Below, one piece after another: positions 18,853-26,658 of a DNA stretch of 64,000 bases. The translations under genes and the position numbers were made by a program. The DNA is taken from positions 124,001-188,000 of the forward strand of contig QXPY01000002.1 of assembly GCA_003583745.1 (NCBI GenBank). Reading direction: 5' to 3'. The notes under the pieces are model-generated. The model searched no databases, was not told where the DNA came from, and saw nothing but the letters and a program-made list of their open reading frames with translations. This DNA is from Rhodocyclales bacterium GT-UBC (GTDB lineage Bacteria; Pseudomonadota; Gammaproteobacteria; Burkholderiales; Rhodocyclaceae). Numbering within the stretch: the first letter of the stretch is position 1; each line of letters starts with the position of its first letter.

Positions 18853-20190
18853 TCATTGATTCGCCTGGCCGGAGCGAGCCTCGATCAGCGCGACGATGCC
18901 GTAGGTAGCCAGGATGAAGATCACCGGGAGCAAGGGAATGCAGTAACGCGCGATGGGAAAGCCGACGACATGGATGGCGGTGAAATAGACGACGACGCAG
19001 GCGAGGAGTTGTAGCGGAATACGATGTGCCGCGCGGATGCGCCCGCGCATCGAGGGCAGCGCGCAGGCCACGGTCACGAGCAAGGCCAGGCCGACCCAGA
19101 GGTAATGGGAGTACTCCATGATGAGCTTGCTGACGGTAAAGAGCGGCACGCCGTAGTAAGGACTGCTCATCGTCGGATAAGTGAAGATGTCCCCGGCCGA
19201 GGCAACGTCTCCCCAGGAAAAGAAGGCCAGCGGCTTGCCGAGCAGATACCACCTGGCATAGAGCGCCGGCGCATCGACGAAGCGCTGCCAGATGCCGTGG
19301 AGGGCAGCCCCCATGCTTGCCGACAGTTCGCCGATTTGCGGATCGAAGCGATAGGGATAGCCCATGCTTTCCGGCAGCCCCGGATACATCATGTTCGGAT
19401 AATGCCCAAAGACCACCGTTTCGATCGAAAGGGTAGGATCGCTGGTCACGCCCAGCGTGATCAGATTGCGCGCGATCCAGGGCAGAAAGACGCCAAGAAA
19501 GCCGATCGACATCAAGCCGGCCTGCCGCCAGCGTGCCTTGCCCGGCAGCAGGGGAAGCATGGCGAGCAGGACCAGGGGCAGGAGATATTGCAGGGTTGGA
19601 CGGGTCAGCGCCGCGCAACCGATCAACACTCCGCCGAGCAAGGCAAGGCCGCTCCGCTCAGGCGCCTTGAACTGGCGAAGCATGCAGTAGATGGAGAGCA
19701 AGAGCAGGAACGAGAACAAGGACTCGCTCAAGATGTAGACGCCCATGTTGACCAGTTGCGGCGAAACGGCGACCAGAGCGGCGGGCAGCAAGGCCCACTT
19801 GTCGGGGACGATGCGGCGAGCGATCAAAAACACCAGGGGAACCATCAGGATGCCGAGCAGCGCCTGCATCAGCGTGATGTTGAGAATGGTGCGACCGCTC
19901 GGCACCTCGCCGGCAAATGGCAGCAAGGCGATCGGATAGCCGGGCGAACGCAAGGCATCCGGGCGCGGAACGCCTTCGCCCTCCGGTTTGGCGAAAAACG
20001 GCTCGGAGGAATAAATCCCGCCATGACGCAGATTGAAGGCATAGCTGAAATACTGGCCGGCATCCGAGCGCAAGGGAAACTGGACCTCGGTATGCAAGCT
20101 GGCATCAATCCGCAGGAACGCGCCGAGCAGGATGATCAACAACAAACCGAGAAATGCATGCCGCGGGGTACGTCCTGGGTTCTGATTCAT
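18853..20190 (-). CDS. Membrane glycosyltransferase, GT39/ArnT-like
   Basis: A 445-residue protein with around ten hydrophobic helices. The first periplasmic loop contains LRSDAGQYFSYAFNLRHGG, the acidic position expected of GT-C enzymes, followed by RPDALRSPGYP, the RxPGYP motif of the PMT/ArnT group. These use polyprenyl-phosphate sugars to modify lipids or proteins outside the cytoplasmic membrane. The ATG at 20190 is used; an upstream TTG at 20205 is less likely. Acceptor unknown; neighbours give no clue. Confidence 0.82.
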   Translation of the reverse strand: MNQNPGRTPRHAFLGLLLIILLGAFLRIDASLHTEVQFPLRSDAGQYFSYAFNLRHGGIYSSEPFFAKPEGEGVPRPDALRSPGYPIALLPFAGEVPSGRTILNITLMQALLGILMVPLVFLIARRIVPDKWALLPAALVAVSPQLVNMGVYILSESLFSFLLLLSIYCMLRQFKAPERSGLALLGGVLIGCAALTRPTLQYLLPLVLLAMLPLLPGKARWRQAGLMSIGFLGVFLPWIARNLITLGVTSDPTLSIETVVFGHYPNMMYPGLPESMGYPYRFDPQIGELSASMGAALHGIWQRFVDAPALYARWYLLGKPLAFFSWGDVASAGDIFTYPTMSSPYYGVPLFTVSKLIMEYSHYLWVGLALLVTVACALPSMRGRIRAAHRIPLQLLACVVVYFTAIHVVGFPIARYCIPLLPVIFILATYGIVALIEARSGQANQ

Positions 20191-20344
20191 GGTGGCTGTT
20201 CGCAAGTGGGGGGCATCGAAGTCAGGGCGGGAGGTTACGTTATTGGCATGAGCACCTCAAGGCAAATACGGTCGAACGGAGCGGAGCAGTCGGCCAGGCG
20301 AGAGAATGCCGCAGGGCGCTGAGGCGCCCGCTCCGCAAAACGCT

Positions 20345-20986
20345 TCAGGCCTTGACGCCCGCTGCGCGCTGATCGAGATAGGCAGCCAACGCGGCGAACT
20401 GGCGCGCGGCGTGGCCGCTTTCGTCGACAACGGTCTGGCTGAACAAGCGACGAACCGTATCGGCAGTGATTTCGGTGGCATTGGGGTCGAAGCTGCGGCC
20501 GTCCGGCGTGGTAATCTGGCCGCTCATCCCGTAACGGGTCAGGGCGATCATGTTCATGCCTTCGGCCGCCGCGTAATTGCCCTGGGCGATCATTTCGTCG
20601 TACATCGCCTTCTCCTGATCGCTCAGCGCCGACATCGTATTGACGAAGCCGCCGGTTTTCTGGACGTAGTCAATCTCGGAGCTGGTCCAGGTCGTGGAGT
20701 CCTTGCTGCTGATTTCGGCCAGACGCGCGTCATTTTTCTGCAGATAGGCGACATCGTCGGCCGTTCGTTCCAGCGCCGATTTGGCCTTGATGGCATTGAG
20801 CCGCTGCTCGACGGCCGATGCGCCTGCCGCGCCCGAGTCAGCGGCCAGCGCCTGGCTGCCGGCCGCGGAAATGGTCACCCGGTCGGCAAGGCCTGCCGTT
20901 GTCGCGGCGCTGCCTTGCCGCTGCGGCGGCAAGGTTTTCTGTACACCGTAGGCGGCGGCCAGGCTGCCTGCTGTCTGAATGATCAT
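20345..20986 (-). CDS. Unknown protein under a sigma-54-type promoter
   Basis: A 213-residue protein that I do not recognise. There is no signal peptide. The N-terminus (MIIQTAGSLAAAYGVQKTLPP) and the segment ADRVTISAAGSQALAA resemble the unstructured N-termini of flagellum-associated proteins, where DxVxLS-type motifs are common; this is only a resemblance. The rest is mostly helical. AGGAG lies at good spacing before the ATG, and a sigma-54 promoter ends 35 bases upstream. A flagellar or surface role would fit that promoter class. Confidence 0.65.
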   Translation of the reverse strand: MIIQTAGSLAAAYGVQKTLPPQRQGSAATTAGLADRVTISAAGSQALAADSGAAGASAVEQRLNAIKAKSALERTADDVAYLQKNDARLAEISSKDSTTWTSSEIDYVQKTGGFVNTMSALSDQEKAMYDEMIAQGNYAAAEGMNMIALTRYGMSGQITTPDGRSFDPNATEITADTVRRLFSQTVVDESGHAARQFAALAAYLDQRAAGVKA

Positions 20987-21020
20987 TTCTCTCTCCTGAC
21001 GATCTATCTGCCAGGTTCAT

Positions 21021-21036
21021 TGCAAACGGCATGCCA
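21021..21036 (-). promoter_or_regulatory. Sigma-54 promoter upstream of the 213-aa unknown gene
   Basis: TGGCAT-GCCGT-TTGCA on the minus strand, with the invariant GG and GC separated by 10 bases and one departure from TGGCAC-N5-TTGCA. The predicted start near 21010 leaves a 24-base leader containing AGGAG before the ATG at 20986. Confidence 0.75.
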
Positions 21037-21048
21037 CGACGCCGGAGG

Positions 21049-21474
21049 CTAGTCCCGCCGCACCGCCGGCACCGGAAAGATGCGGTCGTAGGCCAGGTTG
21101 TAGAAGAAAGCGTAGATGACATAGAAGACCACCAGCCCGATATCGACAATGAAGGCTTGCCAGAGGCTGATCGAAAGATAGCCGGCAACCATGGGTAAGG
21201 TCAGCATCAAGAGTCCCAGTTCGAAAGACACGGCATGCACGACGCGCTCGCGGTAGTTCTTTTGCAAACGGCCGCGCCACTTGAGCATCAGCTTGTCGAA
21301 CATGACGTTGTAGAGATAGTTCCAGCCGGTGGCGACAAAGGAAATGGCGACGCCGAGAATGCCCATGTGCACGACATCGAGGTCGAATACCCAGCTGGCC
21401 AGCGGGGCGCACAAAATCAGGCCGATGACTTCGAAGCCGATGGCATGGCGGATGCGATCAGAGCGTGTTCTCAT
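21049..21474 (-). CDS. PACE-family multidrug/biocide efflux protein
   Basis: A 141-residue membrane protein made of two tandem 'bacterial transmembrane pair' units, each with two helices: HAIGFEVIGLILCAPLASWVFD with GILGVAISFVATGWNYLYNV, and VHAVSFELGLLMLTLPMVAG with IVDIGLVVFYVIYAFFYNLAYD. PACE proteins such as AceI export chlorhexidine and short diamines by proton exchange; the essential acidic residue Glu15 is conserved here as E15. Length matches the family. Single gene. Confidence 0.92.
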   Translation of the reverse strand: MRTRSDRIRHAIGFEVIGLILCAPLASWVFDLDVVHMGILGVAISFVATGWNYLYNVMFDKLMLKWRGRLQKNYRERVVHAVSFELGLLMLTLPMVAGYLSISLWQAFIVDIGLVVFYVIYAFFYNLAYDRIFPVPAVRRD

Positions 21475-21530
21475 GAATTCCTTGCTTGGCGGCGGCGCGG
21501 GAAGCCAGTTCGACGATCAAGCCGCAAAAC

Positions 21531-21566
21531 AAAAAGGGCCGGCTCGTTGAAGAGCCAGCCCTTTTC
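21531..21566 (-). terminator. Terminator after tRNA-Arg
   Basis: Stem AAAGGGC-GGCTC with its complement across GTTGA (one mismatch), followed on the minus strand by TTTTTGTTTTG. It begins 10 bases past the tRNA 3' end. Confidence 0.85.
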
Positions 21567-21575
21567 GACAAATTT

Positions 21576-21652
21576 TGGCGCGCCCAGCGCGATTCGAACG
21601 CACGACCCCTGCCTTCGGAGGGCAGTACTCTATCCAGCTGAGCTATGGGCGC
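21576..21652 (-). tRNA. tRNA-Arg (anticodon CCG)
   Basis: A 77-base tRNA with encoded CCA. Acceptor stem GCGCCCA/TGGGCGC, D-arm TAGCTCAGCTGGATAGAG, anticodon stem CTGCC/GGCAG with loop CTCCGAA (anticodon CCG), and T-arm with GTTCGAATC. It reads CGG arginine codons. Confidence 0.97.
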
Positions 21653-21718
21653 TTTGGGAGGTGGGATTCTACCTGCAGGCGCGCGGCGCGTCCATGTCAT
21701 TGCTGCAAAAAGACGGAC

Positions 21719-22231
21719 TCAATCGAAGAAGGTCCGCGCCGCTTCAAAGCGTTGGGCGTAATAGCGGTCGTTCAGGCGGTCGATGCGCACTTTGCCGTTG
21801 GTCGAGGGCGCATGCACGAAGCGTGCATCGCCGATATAGATGCCGACATGGGAGAACGGCCGGTTGGCCGTATTGAAGAAGACCAGATCGCCGGGACGCA
21901 GGGCTTCGCGCTCGATCGGCCGGGCATTGCGGGCAATGTCGAAGGCGCTTCCCTGAATTTTGAGACGAGTGACCTGGCCGTAGATGTAGCTGACCATGCC
22001 GCTGCAATCGAGCCCGGCATCCGGGTTCTTGCCGCCGAAGCGGTAGCCGGTATCGATCAAGCCCAAGGCATACATGGCGACCTCGTTGCCCTGCACGCTG
22101 ACCGGCAAAGGCGCTTGCGTTATAGTTCCCGAGGCACGATCCGGACGCGGCGCCGGGCCACTGCAGGCGGCGAACAGCGCGCAACACAACGCCAGCGGCA
22201 GCACGACGGGAAGACGAACAGGAAAGCGCAT
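21719..22231 (-). CDS. NlpC/P60-family lipoprotein peptidase
   Basis: A 170-residue lipoprotein (lipobox LFAAC) with a C40 peptidase domain. The triad is visible: Cys in LDCSGMVSYIYGQ, His in FSHVGIYIGD, and a third polar residue in FVHAPST. These enzymes cleave peptide cross-links in murein, typically gamma-D-Glu to diaminopimelate or related bonds. The ATG at 22231 gives a proper signal peptide. Divergent from the gabD-type gene. Confidence 0.92.
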   Translation of the reverse strand: MRFPVRLPVVLPLALCCALFAACSGPAPRPDRASGTITQAPLPVSVQGNEVAMYALGLIDTGYRFGGKNPDAGLDCSGMVSYIYGQVTRLKIQGSAFDIARNARPIEREALRPGDLVFFNTANRPFSHVGIYIGDARFVHAPSTNGKVRIDRLNDRYYAQRFEAARTFFD

Positions 22232-22294
22232 GCAGTTAATGTATTTTCTGGAAACAACCCACAACTTAACGTTTTTACAGGATTTTTCAAGGCC

Positions 22295-23749
22295 ATGAAT
22301 TTAGCGAACGGGGAATTGCTGCGCTCGACCAACTTCATCGCCGGCCAATGGACCGGTGCCGACAATGGCGAACGCTTTGCCGTGCTCAACCCGGCTGACG
22401 GCAGCCTGCTGGCCGAGGTGCCGCGTTGCGGCGCGGTGGAAACCCGCCGCGCCATCGAGGCGGCCAATGCCGCCTGGCCGGCCTGGCGCGCCCTGACCGC
22501 CAAGCAACGCGCCCAGTTGCTGCAAGCCTGGTTCAAGCTGATCAACGAGCATGCCGACGACCTCGCCCAGCTGATCACCGCCGAATGCGGCAAGCCGCTG
22601 GCTGAAGCCCGCGGCGAGGTGACCTACGGCGCTTCCTTCGTCGAATGGTTTGCCGAGGAAGGCAAGCGTGCCTACGGCGAGAGCATTCCCAGCCCGGTCG
22701 CCGACAAGCGACTGGTCGTGGTCAAGCAGCCGATCGGCGTCTGCGCCGCGATCACGCCGTGGAATTTCCCGCTGGCGATGATCACCCGCAAGGTGGCGCC
22801 GGCCCTGGCGGCCGGCTGCCCGGTCGTGGTCAAGCCGGCCGAGCAGACGCCGCTGACCGCCCTGGCGCTGGCCCGACTGGCCGAACTGGCCGGCTTCCCG
22901 GCCGGCGTCTTCAACGTGGTGACGGGCATTCCCGGCGAAATCGGCGGCGAACTGACGGCCAATCCGATCATCCGCAAGCTGTCCTTCACCGGTTCGACCG
23001 CCGTCGGCCGGCTGCTGATGGCGCAGTGCGCGCCGACCGTCAAGAAGCTGTCGCTGGAACTGGGCGGCAACGCCCCCTTCATCGTTTTCGACGATGCCGA
23101 TATCGACGCCGCCGTATCTGGCGCCATGATCGCCAAGTATCGCAACGCCGGGCAAACCTGTGTCTGCGCCAACCGCATCCTGGTCCAGGCCGGCATCTAT
23201 GAGGAATTCGCCAGCAAGTTCGCGGCCCGCGTCGCCGAAATCAAGGTCGGCAATGGCCGCGAAGCCGGCGTCGTACAGGGGCCGCTGATCAACCCGGCGG
23301 CGGTGGCCAAGGTCGAGTCGCACGTTGCCGACGCCCTCGCCAAGGGAGCTCGCCTGCTTGGCGGCGGTGCCCGCCATGCGCTCGGCGGCAACTTCTACCA
23401 GCCGACGGTATTGAGCGAGGTGACGCCGGAGATGCGGGTGGCGCGCGAGGAAACCTTCGGCCCGCTGGCGCCGCTCTTCCGCTTCGAAACGGAAGCCGAG
23501 GCCATCGCGCTGGCCAACGACACCGAGTTCGGCCTGGCGGCCTACTTCTACAGCCGCAGCGTCGCCCGCTGCTGGCGGGTCGGCGAAGCGCTGGAATACG
23601 GCATGGTCGGCATCAACACCGGCCTGATCTCGAACGAGGTGGCGCCCTTCGGTGGCATCAAGCAATCGGGGATCGGCCGCGAGGGGTCGAAGTACGGCAT
23701 CGAGGACTACCTCGAAATCAAGTACCTCTGTTTCGACATCAACGGTTAA
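22295..23749 (+). CDS. gabD: NAD(P)-dependent succinate-semialdehyde dehydrogenase
   Basis: A 484-residue aldehyde dehydrogenase that oxidises succinate semialdehyde to succinate. Signatures: ITPWNFPLAMITRK, LSLELGGNAPFIVFDDAD with the general-base Glu, and the nucleophile Cys in NAGQTCVCANR, which is the GabD-specific form. The end GREGSKYGIEDYLEIKYLC is characteristic. No gabT lies beside it, so the pathway source (GABA or another semialdehyde) is not shown. Confidence 0.93.
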   Translation: MNLANGELLRSTNFIAGQWTGADNGERFAVLNPADGSLLAEVPRCGAVETRRAIEAANAAWPAWRALTAKQRAQLLQAWFKLINEHADDLAQLITAECGKPLAEARGEVTYGASFVEWFAEEGKRAYGESIPSPVADKRLVVVKQPIGVCAAITPWNFPLAMITRKVAPALAAGCPVVVKPAEQTPLTALALARLAELAGFPAGVFNVVTGIPGEIGGELTANPIIRKLSFTGSTAVGRLLMAQCAPTVKKLSLELGGNAPFIVFDDADIDAAVSGAMIAKYRNAGQTCVCANRILVQAGIYEEFASKFAARVAEIKVGNGREAGVVQGPLINPAAVAKVESHVADALAKGARLLGGGARHALGGNFYQPTVLSEVTPEMRVAREETFGPLAPLFRFETEAEAIALANDTEFGLAAYFYSRSVARCWRVGEALEYGMVGINTGLISNEVAPFGGIKQSGIGREGSKYGIEDYLEIKYLCFDING

Positions 23750-23755
23750 GCGAAC

Positions 23756-24430
23756 ATGCCCAAGCTGCTCATCGCCGGCCTGGTCATCCTGCTCATCGTC
23801 GCCTTCTGGCGGCGCTGGCTCAAACAACGGCGAGCCGGCTATATCGACACCTATCCGTACCAGGGCATTCTCGACAAGCGCCTGGCGGCGCGTCGGCCGG
23901 AGCTGAGCGCCGAACAGCGGGTGGAAACCCTGCTCGCCCTGACCGACTATTTTCACCTCTGCCGCCGCGCCGGCCGGCGCATGGTCTCGATGCCTTCGCA
24001 GGCGGCCGACGATGCCTGGCACGAGTTCATCCTGTTCACCCGCTATTACGACAAGTTCTGCCGCGCCGCCTTCGGCCGCTTCCTGCACCATACTCCCGCC
24101 GAAGCGATGCGTTCGCCGACCCAGGCCAGCGACGGCCTGAAACGGGCCTGGCGCCTGGCCTGTTTCCACGAAGGGATCGATCCAAAAAAGCCGGACCGCC
24201 TGCCCCGCCTTTTCGCGCTCGATGCCAGGTTGGGGATTGCCGGCGGCTTCGTCTATCAGCTCGACTGCCTGGCCACCAACGGCGGCGCGGCGGGCAGCGA
24301 TTTTTGCGCCAGCCATATCGGTTGCGGCAGCGGCAGCAGCGGTTGCGGCGGCAGTTCCGGCTGCTCGGGTGACAGCGACGGCGGCGGGGATGGCGGCAGC
24401 GGCTGTGGCGGCGGCTGCGGTGGCGATTAA
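23756..24430 (+). CDS. Membrane-anchored protein with Cys/Gly/Ser-rich C-terminal tail
   Basis: A 224-residue protein: N-terminal membrane helix (LLIAGLVILLIVAFWRRW), a helical central part reminiscent of glycine-rich-domain proteins (PSQAADDAWHEFILFTRYYDKFC and FGRFLHHTP), and about 40 C-terminal residues almost wholly Gly, Ser, Cys and Asp with eight or more cysteines. The tail could bind metal or form disulfides; no function is known to me. It begins 6 bases after gabD and its stop overlaps the convergent GGDEF gene. Confidence 0.72.
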   Translation: MPKLLIAGLVILLIVAFWRRWLKQRRAGYIDTYPYQGILDKRLAARRPELSAEQRVETLLALTDYFHLCRRAGRRMVSMPSQAADDAWHEFILFTRYYDKFCRAAFGRFLHHTPAEAMRSPTQASDGLKRAWRLACFHEGIDPKKPDRLPRLFALDARLGIAGGFVYQLDCLATNGGAAGSDFCASHIGCGSGSSGCGGSSGCSGDSDGGGDGGSGCGGGCGGD

Positions 24431-26487
24431 GCCGCCGGCGGCGAATAGACGACGACCCGGTTGCGCCCTTCGTGCTTGGCCAGATAGAGCGCCAGATCGG
24501 CCGCCTGGGTGAGTTCCTCGACCGAGTCGCCATGTTCGGGATAGACGGCCAGGCCGATCGAGGCGGTGAAATGCAATAGGCCGTCGTCGAACGGCAGGCG
24601 AATCTCGCCGATCAAATGACGCCATTGCTCGGCCCGCTCGCGAGCAACTGCGAGCGGCATGCGTGGCATGAGAATGACGAACTCCTCCCCCCCGAAACGG
24701 CACAGTACGTCTTCATCGCGGACCCTGTCCCGCAGCGTCCGCGCCAGCTCCTTCAGCGCTTCGTCGCCAACTGCGTGACCATGTGCATCGTTGATCTGCT
24801 TGAAGTGATCGAGATCGATCATCAGCAAGGACAACGGCGTCCGCTCCCGGCGCGCCCGCGCCAGCTCGCGAGCCAGGGTTTCGTCCAGATAGCGTCGATT
24901 GAAGCAGCCGGTCAGGCTGTCACGAATCGCCTGCTCCTGCAGCGCCGCCTGCAAACGCTGGATCTCGTCGAGCTGGCTGCGCAGCCGGGAGTTGGCTTGC
25001 TGCAACTGCGCTTCGCTATTGCGCCGCTCGGTAATATCCCGGGAGACACCGAGCAAGGCACTTGGCCGCCCATCAGCATCGAGCAGAAAGCTGCCCATCA
25101 CTTCCGAAACCACTTGCCCACCCTGCTTGCAGGGCTGCTCGACCTCGGCCATGACCGACATCGCAGAACGATCCCCCGCCACCAACCGGGCGCCATGCTC
25201 GGCCAGCAAGGCGCTGACGCGCCGATACGAGTCCGCCGACAGCGAAGCCTGTAGTGGCAAGGCCATGACTTCGGCCGGGGTGTAGCCCCGCGTTCTTTCA
25301 ACGGCCGGGCTGACATAGGTGAAACGCTGCGTGGCCAGATCCAGCGTCCAGATGGTATCCCGGCTTTGCTCGGCCAAATGCCGGTAACGTCCCTCGCTGC
25401 TGCGCAATGCGAGTTCCGCCTGCTGCCGAATGGCGATCTCGCCCTTGAGCCGGGCGTTCAATTTGGCCAAGTAGGCGGCGAATGCCGTACCGATCACGAT
25501 GAGCATGCTGGAGGCAAGCAAGGCGCCCCACATCCAGGCAGGAACACGGGACGTTTCCGGCTGGTACATCAAGCCATCGAGGACATAATCGGCGGGCAAC
25601 ATGCCCTGCTCGGCATAGGTGCGAGCAATGTTCTGCCAGCGCCCGGCCGACATCTGGCCGATTTCGACCAAATCGGGCTGCATCAGGCGTTTGAGTTCGG
25701 CCGCCTCGTAAAGCAAGTGTTCGCGACTGTGACGCCGGGGATAGCTGGCCAGGATCAGGTCGGCAATTTCCTCGGGATGATCGGTCGCATAGCGCCAGCC
25801 GCGCACCGCCGCATCGCGGAAGGCCTGCACGGCCTTGGGCGATTGCTTGACCCGGGCTTCGGTGGTGAACAAGGTATCGCCATAGAAATCGATACCCACC
25901 GCGCTCGGGGTGAACTGAATGTAGGGAAAGCCGGCCTGACGCAACAAGAACGGTTCGTCGGTCGAATAGCCGGACATCGCCGCGACGCGCCCGGCGGTCA
26001 AGTCGCCGATATCGAAACGGCTGGGCACCGGCAGGTAATGCTCGACGCCCTCGGCACGCAAATAGGCGTACAACTCGGTTTCATGCGCCATCAGCATGAT
26101 GCGTTGGCCATTCAGGGCGCCGATATTGGTCACCTCCCGCCGATTGGCCAGGATTACCAGCGGCGAATGTTGAACGATGCAGGCCAGGGCGACGACCGGC
26201 GCGCCCCGCGCCCGATGCAAGGCGAGTTCGGAAGCCCCGACCCCGAAATCCGCCTGGCCCTTGATGACGCTCTCGATCGGGTCCACGCCATCCGCCACTT
26301 CGCGCAGTTCGACCTCGAAACCCGCCTCCCGGAAATAGCCCTGAGCAAGGGCGGCGTAATAGCCGGCGAACTGGAATTGATGCTTCCAGTTCAGTTGCAG
26401 ACTCACCCGTTCCATGGCCTGCGCTGCGGAGAATAATCCGCCGAGAACCAGAAACAGGATCAAGCGCATGCCGCGACGCCGGGACAT
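24427..26487 (-). CDS. Periplasmic-binding/PAS/GGDEF sensor diguanylate cyclase
   Basis: A 686-residue inner-membrane sensor. A signal peptide leads into an NMT1/THI5-like substrate-binding domain (VSLQLNWKHQFQFAGYYAAL, about 25-310), a membrane helix near 325-350 (WGALLASSMLIVIGTAFAAYL), a PAS domain (about 370-490), a coiled coil, and a GGDEF domain. The active-site motif is GGEEF (599-603) with the inhibitory RxxD site RDED at 590-593, so it should make cyclic di-GMP and be feedback-inhibited. NMT1-like domains bind pyrimidine-type or similar small ligands. Fusion of such a receptor to GGDEF ties nutrient sensing to second-messenger synthesis. Confidence 0.92.
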   Translation of the reverse strand: MSRRRGMRLILFLVLGGLFSAAQAMERVSLQLNWKHQFQFAGYYAALAQGYFREAGFEVELREVADGVDPIESVIKGQADFGVGASELALHRARGAPVVALACIVQHSPLVILANRREVTNIGALNGQRIMLMAHETELYAYLRAEGVEHYLPVPSRFDIGDLTAGRVAAMSGYSTDEPFLLRQAGFPYIQFTPSAVGIDFYGDTLFTTEARVKQSPKAVQAFRDAAVRGWRYATDHPEEIADLILASYPRRHSREHLLYEAAELKRLMQPDLVEIGQMSAGRWQNIARTYAEQGMLPADYVLDGLMYQPETSRVPAWMWGALLASSMLIVIGTAFAAYLAKLNARLKGEIAIRQQAELALRSSEGRYRHLAEQSRDTIWTLDLATQRFTYVSPAVERTRGYTPAEVMALPLQASLSADSYRRVSALLAEHGARLVAGDRSAMSVMAEVEQPCKQGGQVVSEVMGSFLLDADGRPSALLGVSRDITERRNSEAQLQQANSRLRSQLDEIQRLQAALQEQAIRDSLTGCFNRRYLDETLARELARARRERTPLSLLMIDLDHFKQINDAHGHAVGDEALKELARTLRDRVRDEDVLCRFGGEEFVILMPRMPLAVARERAEQWRHLIGEIRLPFDDGLLHFTASIGLAVYPEHGDSVEELTQAADLALYLAKHEGRNRVVVYSPPAA

Positions 26488-26505
26488 CTACTGCTGCGCC
26501 GCCGA

Positions 26506-26658
26506 CTATTTGTGATAGGTCCGGCTGCTCCCCGAGCTGCCATGACTGCTGCCGTGACTTTGCGCGTCGTTGTCGAAGGGGCTCCAGCCCTGAAATTGCG
26601 CGTAACTGAACAACAGCATGGCGAGGATGGCGGCGAACCGATTGATTGTGTTGAACAT
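26506..26658 (-). CDS. 50-aa membrane or secreted peptide at the end of the DUF350-SPFH-DUF4178 operon
   Basis: A short open frame of 50 codons: an N-terminal hydrophobic segment (RFAAILAMLLFSYAQF) and a Ser/Gly/His-rich tail (SHGSSHGSSGSSRTYHK). Its ATG shares one base with the TGA of the DUF4178 gene (TGATG), a strong sign of translational coupling. The amino-acid pattern looks like a single-pass or secreted peptide. No known family. Coding status rests on the overlap and the sensible composition, so confidence is moderate. Confidence 0.6.
   Translation of the reverse strand: MFNTINRFAAILAMLLFSYAQFQGWSPFDNDAQSHGSSHGSSGSSRTYHK

Noticed and set aside
20314-20329. Hairpin GGGCGC-TGAG-GCGCCC after the 213-residue unknown gene
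   Set aside because: No T-run on the minus strand, so I do not call it a terminator.
22301-24703. An 800-codon open frame antisense to gabD and the Cys-rich-tail gene
   Set aside because: It spans three real genes and encodes low-complexity Ala/Arg/Gly sequence.
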